Origin: Adineta ricciae
Taxonomy: Eukaryota; Rotifera; Eurotatoria; Adinetida; Adinetidae
Direction of reading: 5' to 3'
DNA length: 64,000 nt
Assembly: GCA_905250025.1 (NCBI GenBank)
Contig: CAJNOJ010000188.1
Span: forward strand, 1 to 64,000
The translations under genes were made by a program, and so were the position numbers. This document shows, piece after piece, positions 1-12,500 of the stretch (positions within the stretch are counted from its first letter, which is position 1; the number at the start of each line of letters is the position of its first letter). Under the pieces are notes generated by a model. It was not told the DNA's origin. It worked only from the letters and a program-made list of their open reading frames with translations, and searched no databases.

Positions 1-678
1 GTTTATGTATAACACCTATTTTGAACGAATCTTTACTACGATATTCCATCAAATTTTTTGGTTTTTCTTTTCTTCATAAAAGAAGCATTTTTTCGACAAT
101 TAGAAAACTGGATAAAAAAAGCATCATAAATCATATTGGAACAATAAACAATATAAGGTTCGGTGCGTCTTCATTTCCTCTTTTCAATGGTGGAAACCGT
201 AGTTCTCCACCATGCTTCTCTCAAAAGTTATTCCACAAATATACACGAGCGCTCATGCTACCAGTATGTATGTGACAAAAACAGATTTTATGGAAATTTT
301 ACTATTATGATAACAGTTTAATAATGATCAAATAGCATAGAAAAATAGAGTGAAACACGCTCTATCTTCTAGTAAAAAAAGAAATTTCTTTACGTCTCTG
401 CCTAAGAAAATAACATACCTCCCTCACTACTTTTGGATTGCCCTAAGTATATAGTTCATAGTAATCGAACCAAGAAACTTGGGAACGTAATATTCATAGT
501 TTTTCAAATTCAGATATCCGTGTATTAAGCTGCTAATTATTCGAGACTTAACGCTTTGTGAAATAAGTCAAACGATTTATACGTAGCAATACTTGACTTT
601 CAATCAACCAGCAGTGATCGAAGTTACTATAACGTTACTTAATTGGTATGCGCGGTATTTGAATGAACACAATCTGAA
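1..678. other. no recognisable gene
   Basis: AT-rich sequence upstream of the first methyltransferase gene. An open frame at 21-275 has 84 codons but shows no domain, signal peptide or known motif, so it is not called. The 3' end of this stretch probably holds the promoter and 5' leader of the gene that starts at 679. Confidence 0.4.
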
Positions 679-1617
679 ATGAAGTATCTGCCAATGACCA
701 CTATGTATATTATTTTCATCCTTACTATGTTCAATATTTTTCTCTTCTTTCACCGTCGACAAGAAATGTGCTCTTCTAAACACGTGGATTCAACTATCGC
801 TGCCAGTTCGGGATATAGTGGTGGTATTATTATGAATGGTCAGAAGGAAAGGGAATTTGTGACGATGGTACAAAAACACATGGTTGATCTCAACTCTGCC
901 GGATACATTTCGATGCCAGATATAGTCAAACGTGTATGGATCGATATTGGGTCGAGCAAGGACTCGTTTTTAGGCGATTGTCATATTTGTCAAAGAGTTT
1001 ATTGGCCACATCGATCACCGATGACGTTGACTCAAGAATTTCAACAATCAAATGATCTATTCGTGATCGCCATCGATCCGAATATTGACTTTTATAGTTC
1101 ATTATCGAAGATTCCAAGATTGATTCCAATCATCGCTGCCATATTTCCAACTGAAGGAACGCGAGCCTTTTATGAATATCAAGGTAGCGGTTGCAGTAGT
1201 CTTCTTGAACCGAATGCGAATATCGACAGGAAACTGGCAATTTATGAATGGTTTCGACCCTGCACGAAAGTAACTAAAATAACAGGTGTTTCAACATTAC
1301 GTTTAGAAACAATACTATCAATTATTGATCCTCGTTTGAGCATCGAACTACTCAAAGTTGATGCACAAGGCGTAGATTTAGACGTCGTTAAAAGTGCTGG
1401 AAAACTATTGAAAAGAATCGACAAAGTAATTATTGAGATTCAATTAGATGACGAAAAGCGAAATAATTCTAATATTCTTTACAAAAATGCGAATAGTGCC
1501 AGTGAAACGTTAGAATATATGAAAGCGAACGGATTTACCTTCGACAAAGGCCAATCAAGCGTTGAAAACAAAGCAATAGAAGAATACAATTACGTTTTCA
1601 ACAAAGACAAGTTCTGA
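679..1617 (+). CDS. FkbM-family SAM-dependent methyltransferase, membrane-anchored
   Basis: A single uninterrupted 312-residue frame. Residues about 7-25 form a hydrophobic N-terminal signal anchor, so the catalytic part probably lies in the secretory lumen. Family features visible are a glycine-containing motif I (VWIDIGSSKD, about residues 86-95), an acidic strand end (VIAIDPN) that would hold the SAM ribose, and the late motif LLKVDAQGVDLDVV, which matches the FkbM signature of an acidic residue followed by G-x-(D/E). FkbM enzymes usually O-methylate sugars or small molecules; the substrate here cannot be told. It is intronless, unlike most neighbours. A second FkbM-like gene sits at 32601-33703 but is clearly divergent. 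The start is the first ATG ahead of the anchor. Confidence 0.8.
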   Translation: MKYLPMTTMYIIFILTMFNIFLFFHRRQEMCSSKHVDSTIAASSGYSGGIIMNGQKEREFVTMVQKHMVDLNSAGYISMPDIVKRVWIDIGSSKDSFLGDCHICQRVYWPHRSPMTLTQEFQQSNDLFVIAIDPNIDFYSSLSKIPRLIPIIAAIFPTEGTRAFYEYQGSGCSSLLEPNANIDRKLAIYEWFRPCTKVTKITGVSTLRLETILSIIDPRLSIELLKVDAQGVDLDVVKSAGKLLKRIDKVIIEIQLDDEKRNNSNILYKNANSASETLEYMKANGFTFDKGQSSVENKAIEEYNYVFNKDKF

Positions 1618-1781
1618 GTTCTACTTACGTTTTATCAACTGACTCACGAACAAATGTATCATTTTTATGTTTTTCATTTGTTATAACATCGAGTATTCGA
1701 ATCTTTTTCGAAAAACGTCAAGTAAAAATAAAATTAAGATAAAAACTAACATTTACATCCAGCCTCGAAAAATAGCGACAA

Positions 1782-3219
1782 TTAACAGCATTCACAAGTA
1801 TTCCAAAGGATAATCAATTGTGCCGATGCAAGAGTACCTACGGAAATATCTAATCGCCCATCATTGTTTAAATCACCAGTCTTCAGCAGTTCCGGCGTAA
1901 TGCTATTTCCAACTGAGTAGTGTGTTTATGCTTTGAAAGTTCCGTTGCCGTTACCAAGCATCATTCCTATGTCGCCTGTGAAATCATTGGCAAAAGCCAC
2001 ATCTAAATATCGATCACTGTTAAAATCTGCAGCAACTAGTGATCTTGAAGTATTATAGTGCCCTGTTATAAACGGTAGCATTGACTTAAAGCTTGCATTT
2101 CCATAGCCTAGAAAGACGTTTAATCTATGATTTAGTATATCAAGCATAGCAATGTCTAAGCAATTATCATTATTGAAATCAGCAGCTACAAGCGATCCTA
2201 AATAGCTATTATATTCCATCAATATGGTTGTTTGATTTTGAAATGTACCATCGCCATTGCCAAGAAATAGTTTTAGATTATTCTGAATTGCATCCATAGC
2301 AACAAAGTCCAGATAGTGGTCATTATTTAAATCTACGACGATGATTGACGACAGACCGCTGCTATTTCCAGTTGATAGTATCATTCAATTTTCGAATGTT
2401 CTGTTATCAACACCAAACACGATACCTAAATATGAGGTCATATAGTTTGCACTGATTAGGTCCAACCGACCATCATCATGGAAATCACCTGCAGTCATCG
2501 ACATCGATTGATTAGACGGCGCAAGTGAAACTAGTGAATATTGCTTAAACGATCCATTACCTGTGCCTAGTAGGACTTGTAGAGTACTTGTATATGAGTT
2601 GGAAATAACTAGATCTGATCGACAATCATTATTAACATCCGCTACGACAAAGTACGTTCCATAAAGTGCAGTTATATTCCAAATGTTTAAGCTTGCTCCA
2701 AACGTTTCATTTCCATTATTTGGCGGTATGGTTATGTTGTTATTGAAAGCAGTAGGGACAACGAGGTCTAAATAACTGCCTTGATTAAAATCAACAACAT
2801 CAAAAAAATACAGCCAAACGGAGGATTTTTGTGAAAAGATAATACTTGATTCGAATGCTAACTGACATTCTGTTTCTAGAGAAAACACTTCAATGAACTA
2901 AACTCGTCTGTAAATCCTTAACAAACCTTTTGTGACGAACGATGTTGTTCTTGAAACGTTTTCGTATGTTGGTAGTGTAGTCGTTTTCATCATAGAGACC
3001 AGGAATGAAAAGAATATTAAGAATAGACTTTTCGAAGTGTACCACACCTGTCGATAGAGAGGCATTCTTCTCCCGTTGAATCAAATAAACGGTTGGAATT
3101 GTAATGATTGTTATTAATAGTACGAGCAAACCAACACCAAAAATAATTGTGTGCCGTTGCAATAAACAATCGTGTGTGATGTGGCAAATGTCTGGTGTGT
3201 GTAGTGTGTCGGGTGTCAT
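1782..3219 (-). pseudogene. FG-GAP/VCBS repeat membrane protein, decayed
   Basis: Read on the minus strand from 3219, the frame starts with about 24 residues and one membrane segment (about residues 25-47), followed by a linker and at least seven FG-GAP-type units built around D-x-N-x-D-x-x-x-D (DLNNDHYLD, DFNNDNCLD, DFNSDRYLD, DLNNDGRLD). These are calcium-binding blades of an integrin-like propeller. The frame is broken by a TGA at 2385-2387 and a TAA at 1926-1928, each at a place where sister repeats have Arg or Gln, so single C-to-T changes explain both. There is also a frame change near 2888, where a 50-70 base intron is possible but not resolved. Past the last stop the homology continues to a TAA at 1782-1784. 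Its 5' end abuts the neighbouring membrane-protein pseudogene. Confidence 0.75.
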
Positions 3220-4482
3220 TTAATTATTTCCACTAGAAATAAAATAAATCGGTGAAATGCGTTTGATTCGTTTCTTCCAACGTTCAAAGATTTTTGCGAG
3301 TAAACAAGTCAAGGTTGGACAAATCCATTTGAGAACAACAGTAAGACCACCACGGAGACCAAGGAGACGCGTAACTGTGTAAAGCGAATTTAACTTCTTC
3401 ACATAAGTGTATGAACACATGGTATAGGTAAACATTGATTAAAATATAGCGAGTAATGGATTGTTAGGGATCAATCATCGATGAAAAGATTACCAATCAG
3501 ATCAGTGACAGTTGCATTCATCGAAGGAGAATTGAGAACGTTTGTATAATTAGCATTGCTTGAGTAATTGATATATTTATAGGTGAGGTTGATACATGAT
3601 GAGTTATAGAAACATTCAAGCGTCGAGGCCAAAAACGATTCAATTGGCGTACAACCCATCCCAAGTCCTTGAATAGGAATAGTTTCTGATGAGTTTGGAT
3701 GGATTAAATTCGCAGGAATAGTACAACTTTCATTCGAATCGCACGAACACTTCGCATCATAAACAATTCCCTGAGTTCATATGACATCAGCAATGATTCT
3801 ACTTCTAAATCTATCAGACAAGAGGTAGTCATAATTTGTTCCATAGGCCGACACGATAGCATTAGCATGATTGATATTTCGATAAAGAAAAATAAGACGA
3901 AGAAGTACTGCTGGAACATTGGATTCGTTTTCTTCGATAAGCGCTTCAATTTGTGTATTTAAAATTAATTTCGGTAGAAGTTGAATAGTGACAAATAAGG
4001 AGGAAAGAGTTTGTTGAATAAAAGCATTGACTGCTTGATTAGAAAGATAACATAGCCCAGCAAGGTATTGTAAGTGAGCAGACAGGAAACGATGATAATC
4101 TCGTCGATCATAATCGAACATATTGGAAGTAAGACCAGTTGTGATATTCATTCGCCATTCTTCTGAAACAAACTCACTTAAACAGATCTGGAAATAAAGA
4201 AATCACCGAGTAATTTAATCATTTGCAAAAATGACACTTTATCCTTTTTACCTGATGAAAAATGGGTTCAATTTTGATGTATTTACCATAGATTGATGAT
4301 GTTATCGAACAAGGACAGTGAACTAAACCACCATGTTCTTGCAAAAGGTGTGTGTACGTTTCAAGAGACGGTCTGGCGAAAGTCTTTGTTAAAATTTCCG
4401 GTTGGATAAGAGTTTGAAGGCTGAGAATTACAATTCCAATAATCAGTAACAAAACGTACAAACAACTAGCCCATTGATTCAA
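3220..4482 (-). pseudogene. Cys-Pro-Cys membrane glycoprotein paralogue A, decayed
   Basis: Third of three tandem paralogues in transcription order. Exon 1 (4482-4252, 77 codons) carries an N-terminal membrane segment and the conserved VHCPCS motif. A 64-base intron (4188-4251) joins it to exon 2 in frame, giving HQ-ICLSEFVSEEW, which matches paralogue B (HQVCSSDFVSDAW). The body has many N-x-S/T sites and paired cysteines (KCSCDSNESC), and ends with a hydrophobic segment and a basic tail. It is broken by TGA at 3777-3779, by TGA at 3471-3473 where paralogue C has Trp, and by a frameshift between about 3420 and 3470. I do not recognise the family by name; it looks like a lineage-specific surface protein. 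Confidence 0.65.
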
Positions 4483-4520
4483 TCTTTTTGCATTCTTTTG
4501 ACCCTCGACATGAACAAAAA

Positions 4521-5938
4521 TTATACGATGCGAATATCGTCAGATTGACCAGCTCCGTATAAAGTGATTTCAGAAAACTTTGAAATAATATTTTCATCCG
4601 TGTGAAGAATGGCATTTGATCTATATGAGGAAAAAGCAATATCTCTAAGAGTGTATATGTATTTGTGAAATTTACTCTCATGTGACGCTTTGAATTTTGT
4701 TTCGAAGATCCGATAGAGAAAAGTCACCAGTTGAGGTGTGATCAATCGCAAGGCAATGCCGAGATCGCCAATAGTCGATATGATTTTAGCAATGACTCCG
4801 ATATAGTTGTATGTTCGAGCTGTATACGAATAGGTATAGTAGTTTGGTGTGCATGTTTCGTAGTACTGATCGGAAGAAGCGGTATAATTCCATTGCTCAA
4901 TCATCATTTCTTTCGTGATAATCGATAAAGAAGAATTTGGAAGGAAATAATTGGACAATGGATCATAATCAAGAGGGGTGGGATAAAACCAAGGTATTTC
5001 TGTGTATAACTGATTGTATGTCATATTCATATTCGTTAATAGAGTAGACAGACAATTTGAATTCGAATAGAAACATTCCTGAATCGAAAAAAGAAATGAA
5101 TCGAGAGCATAACAACTATCAGTCGAATCTGGCATTGTATTAGTTATCGTATACATACGAGTATCATTTAATGTAGTTATCCGACTGTACAAATCACGCT
5201 GTCTTTGGCAATAGGGATTGATAGCACATACACAGTTGCTGAATATTCCGGTGGCATTAAACATCCCGGTCAGAGAAAACCGAATTTACTTTTGATCAGT
5301 ATAATTCCAAGATATGTAGTTACCTTCCATGAATCTGGATTTTAATGGTCATCTACTTTTCTATATAGTAGTGTATTCAAGTGATCTGGTACTTTGAAAG
5401 GTTGATCAACCCGCAGTGAAAGGTGTACGGTATCTAAGAGAAGACCAAAGTTGATAACTGTCGATTGAATAAATTGATTGACGGTCGTGTTTAATTGAGT
5501 ATTGAAATCGTTCTCGGTGAGAACATTAAATGTAACTAGTGAACGAGTGATAAGACGTTTAACCGTACCAAAGATTGTCGTATTAACTAAATTACAAACG
5601 GTTGACAATAATCGGAATTGATGAACAGCTCGAGTAAGCCAATCATCATATGACCCAGAACGTACAAGGCTGAGAAGTGTTATCCACGCATCACTAACGA
5701 AGTCACTCGAACATACTTGATGGAAACTTGCAGACAGGGAAATAAACGTTCGATGCGGTACTGTTGTAGTGGAACAAGGACATTTCAGCGTATCTTGATG
5801 ACTCTCGTGTAAATTCCTATACACAGCTGATGATAGGTTCAGTACAGGCACTGTAGTGACATGAGTACTCAAAGAAGTGAAAAGAAGAAGAGTTAATATT
5901 GCCCCTGCTAGTAACATAAAGTAGATCCGCGTAATCAA
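4521..5938 (-). pseudogene. Cys-Pro-Cys membrane glycoprotein paralogue B, decayed
   Basis: Middle paralogue. The first ATG is at 5917; upstream codons remain open to 5938 without a Met, so the N-terminus may be lost. Residues about 1-18 are hydrophobic. The conserved block KCPCSTTTVP is followed by HQVCSSDFVSDAW, then a helical region rich in Thr and Asn, a cysteine cluster (NCVCAINPYC) and a C-terminal hydrophobic region (about 4690-4800). The frame is broken by TAA at 5342-5344, a frameshift near 5325 and TAA at 5286-5288. The intron seen between the first two exons of paralogue A is absent here. The stop at 4521 is 38 bases before paralogue A starts. Confidence 0.65.
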
Positions 5939-5997
5939 ATATTGTTTTTTTTTGTCGAGTCGATATTTGGATCACCAAATGATTTGAACAAGTTAAT

Positions 5998-7411
5998 TTA
6001 TTTCACCCACTGAAGGGCCTCTTGGATTGGTGGTGACTGAATTTTAAATATTAGTAAAATACGAACCAAAATGGGTGCGACCAAACGAAATATAATGGTT
6101 AAGCCACCGTATAAATTAAGTAGGAAAATAATAGTATAGGATAGACTGGCTTGATTGGTGGCCGTAAATGTGCACAGAAGAGGTGCTCAATTGTTAAAAT
6201 ATTTCGAATAATTGATTGTTGATGACCAGTTTTGGATAAAGAGGTCAGATAGACGTTCATAAAAAGAACTGCTCTGATGATTCGGTGATAGGTGAGAATT
6301 GGTGAAATTAGAAGTTTGGTTTAAGTCGGGAAAGTAACTTGTTAGTTGCTCGAGACATTGGGGATTGTACAAGCAATCTAATGTACTAACGAGTAGACCA
6401 TCAAGTACAGTACAACCGCTGAAGAATCCATCGATAACGTTAGAAATGTTGGAAGTTGTAGAAGATAACGGAGTGTCGGGCTAATAATTATCATTAATAT
6501 CGCGAGGGCCGTATGGTATTGAGTAGAAGCCATGTAGGTACAATTGAATTCACCAAATTACAACTGTATATACCTTTTGTATAGACAAACATCGGCGTAT
6601 TCTTGCAATAGTAAACTGGAGATTATCTATTGCAGTTATAGAAAAATGTGCATTGGTATTCAGCGCAGAGGTTAACGAATTGGATTGAGCTATGATCCGC
6701 ATAAGTTTGATATTTTCGGCGACTTGAGAGTGAACATTATCTTTTGTTAGAAGTTCAATGCTGACCAATTGTTGATAGTTGATATCGGTAAGAACTTGAG
6801 AAATCATCTCTTGAGCAAGTATACAAAATGCTGCAAGTAATTTAAACTACATAAATTTGAAAACAGACACTATCCTGATGACATAAGGAGACAAAACGAT
6901 GGAACTTACTTGAGAGTAAGCTGTTGTTCGAAAGTATATCATGAGAAAAGAACTAGCAACTGGTACATATAGTGATTGTATCCACTGTTCACTAACGAAA
7001 ATACTTGAACAAAGTCGATCTATGGATAGATTGTTGAGAACAAAGTTTTCGTATGCTATGAACGTTGCCAAACATGGACATGAAAGTGTTTCATCGTGAT
7101 CACTTCGAAGCTGATTGAATAACGATAGAGTGATATACAAAATTGTTACTGCTTCTGTTTGCGGATAAACGAAAACTGTGAAGAGGATAATGTACATAGC
7201 CACTATAAAAATGGAGAACTTATTCGATTATAATCATTATCTTCAGCAGTGTACACTTACAAATCAAAAGAAGAACATAAAGTATAGTTGCATATCTTTG
7301 ATGTTGAATAGTCGTTGGCACATGATGACTTTCTTCATTTGCTTCAGGTATGAAAAGATTGTAAGTAAATATCGTTTCATAAAACCATCGAATCAATACT
7401 TTAGCATTCAT
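5998..7411 (-). pseudogene. Cys-Pro-Cys membrane glycoprotein paralogue C, probably decayed
   Basis: First of the three paralogues. Exons read on the minus strand: 7411-7261, 7202-6910, 6846-6574 and 6480 onward, with introns of 58, 63 and 93 bases. It has the same layout: membrane segment, CPC block (LSCPCLATF), RLCSSIFVSEQW, helical middle, Cys-rich part (GFFSGC, LDCLYNPQC) and a C-terminal membrane segment. A TGA at 6187-6189 replaces a Cys conserved in paralogue A, after which homology continues to a TAA at 5998. The 93-base intron is a multiple of three and its reading resembles family protein sequence apart from two stops, so it may instead be decayed exon. It is the least damaged of the three. 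Confidence 0.6.
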
Positions 7412-7881
7412 TGTATCACTATATATTATGGATGTTAGCGAGTAGAAGAAAAGTTTTATACATGGAATGTATTAAACAACTCGTTCTCAGGACATTTCCC
7501 CGAGAAAAGCAATTTCATTTCAACAACTTTATTTTAATATTCATGATAATTATAAAAACAACTTCGCATTTCAATTCCACTGACGTCAAAACTATCATAG
7601 CCAAACGAGCATATCAACAACACTGACTGAATATTGACAATCACAAGAAAGTATTGAGTTATTTTGAAATGTTGCAATACGATGAGTAATAAAAATAAGA
7701 GCGAGCGCCGTTAGTAAATTATTCAGTTTTCTTCTTCCTACTACTGACATTAAGCATTGAAAAAATAATGTGTCAGTAATAGTGGTGAAAGAACGTTTGT
7801 ATTTACATTTTGCGTTCTTACTGAGTCAGAAACGAGCAATATATTATACGAATTGCGCACGCTGTTGTTTAGTAAGATACC
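7412..7881. other. no recognisable gene
   Basis: Divergent intergenic space between the minus-strand membrane-protein array and the DUF1152 gene. It should hold promoters for both. Open frames here show no protein-like features. Confidence 0.4.
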
Positions 7882-8945
7882 ATGGCGAGTCAAACATCCA
7901 AAACAATTTTTCTAGCTGGTTGCGGAGGTGGCTACGATGTATTTGGCTGTTTGCCTTATTATTTCAAACTCAAAGCTTCTGGAGACTATGATATAACACT
8001 TATCAACTATACTTTTACCAAACTGGCCCTCTTAAATCAGCATAGCGAGCAAGTAACAACAGTGCTTTTCCGCGTTGATCCCCAAGCGAATATAGCATGG
8101 CTAACTGATGACGTTTATTTCCCTGAACAGCGTCTCGCGAACGAACTCCAAGTACCTATTTATGCAATCTTATGCGATTATACGGCAACACGCATTGAAT
8201 TAATTGTCGAAGCTTATAAACATCTGATACACGGACGATGTATTGATGAGTTGATCTTAATTGATGGAGGATCGGATGTTTTATTAACGGGCAACGAACT
8301 AGAATTAGGTAAATACGTAGCGTCACATTAAATACTATTCTTATTTATTGTTTTATAGGAACTCCTGTTGAAGATATATCACATGCACGTGCTGTTGATC
8401 TTTTATCTACAGACGAAGTGAAAGCAAAATATATTGTCGTTATTGGCATCAATCTTGAGGTAGGCCATGATGTTCAGAAATCCGATATCGATACACGAGT
8501 GACTGCTCTTTCGTCCGATACTATTTTCAAATGGTTATGGCAATATGAACATGATGATGACGTTCGTCGCTATGTGGAAATCTTTCATCGTTGCTCTCCA
8601 AGTCAATCGATCGTGCACAGTCTTATCTGTGCTGCATTGGAAGGTCGACGAGGATATTATTTGCCTGAACATTTACGCGACCGTATTAGGAACTCTGTTG
8701 TTGAACTTAGTGATGAAACGTGCATTTCAATTGTATATCGTCTCAATGACGTCATGCGGCACAATGTTTACTTTCAACGGCTAACACCGGAAATGAATCT
8801 GAACCAAGTTTTTGATGAGATCTACGATTCTATAGACGACGATTCATCTAGTATTGATGCTGCTGTATCGTCACAAAAATCAAATTCTGATGTCCCACAT
8901 TTTATACGAACTGTTTTGTCTTCGAATAATAAGGTGAACAAATAA
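7882..8945 (+). CDS. DUF1152 domain protein, two exons
   Basis: Exons 7882-8308 and 8359-8945, with a 50-base GT-AG intron, give 337 residues with phases that agree. The N-terminus shows a nucleotide-binding-like glycine motif (LAGCGGGYDVFG), and the middle has the family's LIDGGSDVLLTGNE...GTPVEDISHA core, which becomes continuous only after splicing. DUF1152 proteins are known mainly from bacteria and archaea and their biochemical role is not established. An acidic and serine-rich tail (residues about 300-325) is added at the C-terminus. No signal peptide is visible, so it is probably cytoplasmic. The gene appears to be a horizontal acquisition that gained a host-type intron (inference). 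Confidence 0.75.
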
Positions 8946-9578
8946 GAACAAAACATGTTTTCTTTTCTGTCAACCGAGTTCATTTGCAAATAGGAAATAT
9001 CATGAAAATAAATCGGCGCAAAATCAATTAAATATGACTGACAACAGCAGTCTATTGATTTTTTTTCTGTGTGAATAGCCTATTTATCTTTTAGACATGT
9101 TTTACACATAGAGCCAAATTCCATGATTTTTATCCTTTAATTCTATTGTCATGTTTCTCAAAACAAATAAGAAAAGAAAAGAAACATTAGAGAACTTATA
9201 GAATCATTTCAGTTTCGTAGGAAAATTGTCTATAGCGTAAGTGAAAGCACGTGACAGTGCTGTGCTCATACTCATCCATGTCTTTCGATACAGAAAATAT
9301 TATCAAATGTGCTAAAAAAACATCCAATCTTTGTACTAGAGAAATATCTGAGATTAGACGACGCATCAGCTACACACCCTATACATGTCATGGTGGAATA
9401 TTGATCATCGACGTCAATACTTTATTTATCGTCTGAGCGTGAGATAACTCTCATCTGATTTTTATCACATTGTTTTATTATGAGAAAAAGGCTAGATTGA
9501 CTAACAAAAAGAAAAAAAGATCCTCGCATCCGATCTGTCATAAACTCTGATAAGGTTTCGTTGTGAATATTATTCAGA
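8946..9578. other. intergenic, poly(A) region of DUF1152 gene
   Basis: AATAAA occurs at about 9005-9010, roughly 60 bases after the DUF1152 stop, and could serve as its poly(A) signal. A 61-codon open frame at 9251-9436 shows nothing protein-like. The rest is probably promoter of the receptor gene starting at 9579. Confidence 0.35.
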
Positions 9579-12500
9579 ATGGCAAAGTATAATACTCACA
9601 TTCTGGTCATGATTCTGTTCAGTATTGTTCACGAAGTTTTAGGCAAGTATAGGTTTTGTTACACTCGTCCGGAGAAATGGGCTTTCTATATATGCTGTTA
9701 CAGAACGCAAGCATCTTTTAACTACAAACACTATGAAATATAAATAGGTTTGGCGTTTGATTTTAGTTATTTCCTACTATCAACCTCAATTTTGCCCATT
9801 ACCAACTTGGAATTCTGCGGGTATTCCTTTTGCTAATGAATCTATTGTTGGGAAACATCCTATTGCGCTTTTTATTGATAAAAACGATACTGTTTATGTA
9901 GCAAACCGAGATACTGGTCAAATTTTAATATGGCTTAGAAACAGCACTATCCCATCACAAACTCTGACTGATACTTTGACCGATTCGCGTTCTCTGTTCG
10001 TCTCGGATATTGGTGATATTTATATTGATAACGGATTCGCGAATAAGCGAGTAGCTAAATGGATATCAAGCACAAGTACTTTTACCACAGTGATGGCTGT
10101 CGATGGACCTTGCGAAGGACTTTTCATCGATATTAATCAGACATTGTATTGCTCGATGTTTTTTATGCATAAAATCGTGAAAAAATGGCTTAATAATGCA
10201 TCACTGTTGCCGATTATTGCAGCTGGCACAGGCACTGCTGGGCCTGGTGCACATGAAATCAGCCAACCTGGTGGTATCTTTGTTGACACTAACTTTGACT
10301 TGTACGTAGCTGACTGTGGAAACAATCGAGTGCAGTTGTACAAACCAGGAAATGCGAACGGAACGACCGTCGCAGGAGATCAGTCACGACTCGTTACATA
10401 TACACTCCATTGTCCAAGTGGAGTCACTTTGGACTACGATAAATATCTATTCATTGTTGAGAACACCGGGCATCGTGTGATTGGATCAGGACCTTATGGT
10501 TTTCGTTGTCTGGTTGGATGTGGTGGAGAAGGTTCACAAGCACATCAATTATCAAAACCTTTTAGTTTTGCTTTTGATAGTTACGGAAATATGTTTATTA
10601 GTGATCAAAATAATCATCGAATACAAAAGTTCTTCTTATTGCTAAACAATTCCTGTGGTAAGTAATGTGTGTTCTTTGCTAGAAAAAGGAAGAAGTCCGA
10701 CTAGACTCAAAAGATCACTCAATAAAAGATAAGTATCGTTGAACTCTTATATATTTATTTTAGACGAGACAACGATTAATTCAAGGTTGACAAGTGAACT
10801 GACAACAAGTGAAAGTCAGCAAGGTTTGTTTAAATAAATGTTTCAATTTATAGCTTGTTGACATCGGTCGTTGTTGGATTAGATCAAATAAATTCACAAA
10901 TGGTCCCTTCGATGACGATCCAAACGGAAAAAGGTACAGTGTCTAAAAACTTTCCTTTTTCCAACACGCCATCATCTCAACTAATAGCCCTGTCGTTGAA
11001 TCAACCTAACTTATGTCCGACAGCTACTTGGGCTCAAAGTGGCATTACTTTCGCCAACGAAACAATTATTGGAAGGCTCCCCATTGCTATTTTCATTAAC
11101 AGAAATAATACAATTTATATTCCTAATCGTGACGAAAAGAATATTCTAGTCTGGGAAAATGGTGCAATGACACCAACCAAAAATATCTCTGGCAAATTAT
11201 CATACCTTGCATCGGTGTTTGTTACAAATATAGGCGATATTTATATTACAAATGGTGGATCACGACGTCGAATTGATAAATGGATTTCAAGTTCAAACAC
11301 GTTCGTCACTATTATGTATGTTAATACATCGTGTTTTAGTCTTTTTGTTGATATTGATGAGGATATCTATTGTTCATTGTATGAGGAGCATAAAGTTTTC
11401 AAAATACAAGTCAATGATAGCACTCCAACAGTCATCGCCGGTACCGGTAGCAGTGGTTCTTCTACAAGCGAACTCAATGGCCCAATGGGAATTTTCATTG
11501 ACGCAAACTTTGACTTTTACGTCGCTGATTGTCACAATAATAGAATTCAATTTTATCGATTAGGCCAATCTCAAGCAAGCACAGTGTTGGGCAAAGGATC
11601 ATCCGATTCTACATTTAGACTGAATTGTCCCAGTGGAATTGCAATTGACGCCAATAGATATCTGTTCGTTGTCGACAGTAGTAATCATCGTGTCGTGGGA
11701 TCCGGACCTTATGGTTTCCGTTGTCTGATTGGATGTGATAAAAAACAGAGAGAATTGAAACATCCACGAGTACTTAGTTTTGATAGTTATGGAAACATAT
11801 TTATCAGTGATCGAGATAATAATCGAACACAAAAATATCTGTTCTTGAACGAGTCATGCAACTTAGAGCAAACATCAATTTCCCCTATGACAAGCAAAAT
11901 GGTTACCACAAGTATAACGAAAGATTTAAATAATGCAAGTCAATGCATTGTTCCTCCATCAATTCAATTAGCTCCTGAACTATCGAGTACTTCAGAGTAT
12001 CAACGCAATGAAGAGATTTTTCTCAGTTCATCAGTCGAGTTTATTTGTAACAAACCATTTCTTATCTATTCAAAGTGGACAATCTCTAATTCTTCACAAG
12101 AATTGCAATTCAACGCAGGAGTAGTGGAAACAACTTACAACGATCTCTATATTCCACCAAATACATTACCTGTCGGTCTGTACCAAGTGAAATTAACAAT
12201 TTCTACATCGATTTCTTCGACTTTAACATCACATCAATCAATTTACATTCAAATCAATCCATCAGGAATAATATTGAACCTCATTCCTCACGGCATTTCA
12301 ATGATCACTCATGAGTATCGACGAGATCTGCAACTCAATCCAGGAAAGTATTCAATCGATCTTGATGGAAACACATTCAATGCTAATGTAGGTCAAATCT
12401 GCAAAGAAAAATCTAAACGATTTCGTTAAATATAGGCATGGACATACAAATACTCTTGCTGGAGTTCATCAAATATCACATGTTTGGTCAACAAAGGATG

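Noticed and set aside
21..275. 84-codon open frame at the window start
   Set aside because: No domain, no signal peptide, no clear intron context; consistent with chance in AT-rich DNA.
7178..7626. Plus-strand frames opposite paralogue C
   Set aside because: They overlap a spliced minus-strand exon with recognisable family motifs and have no features of their own.
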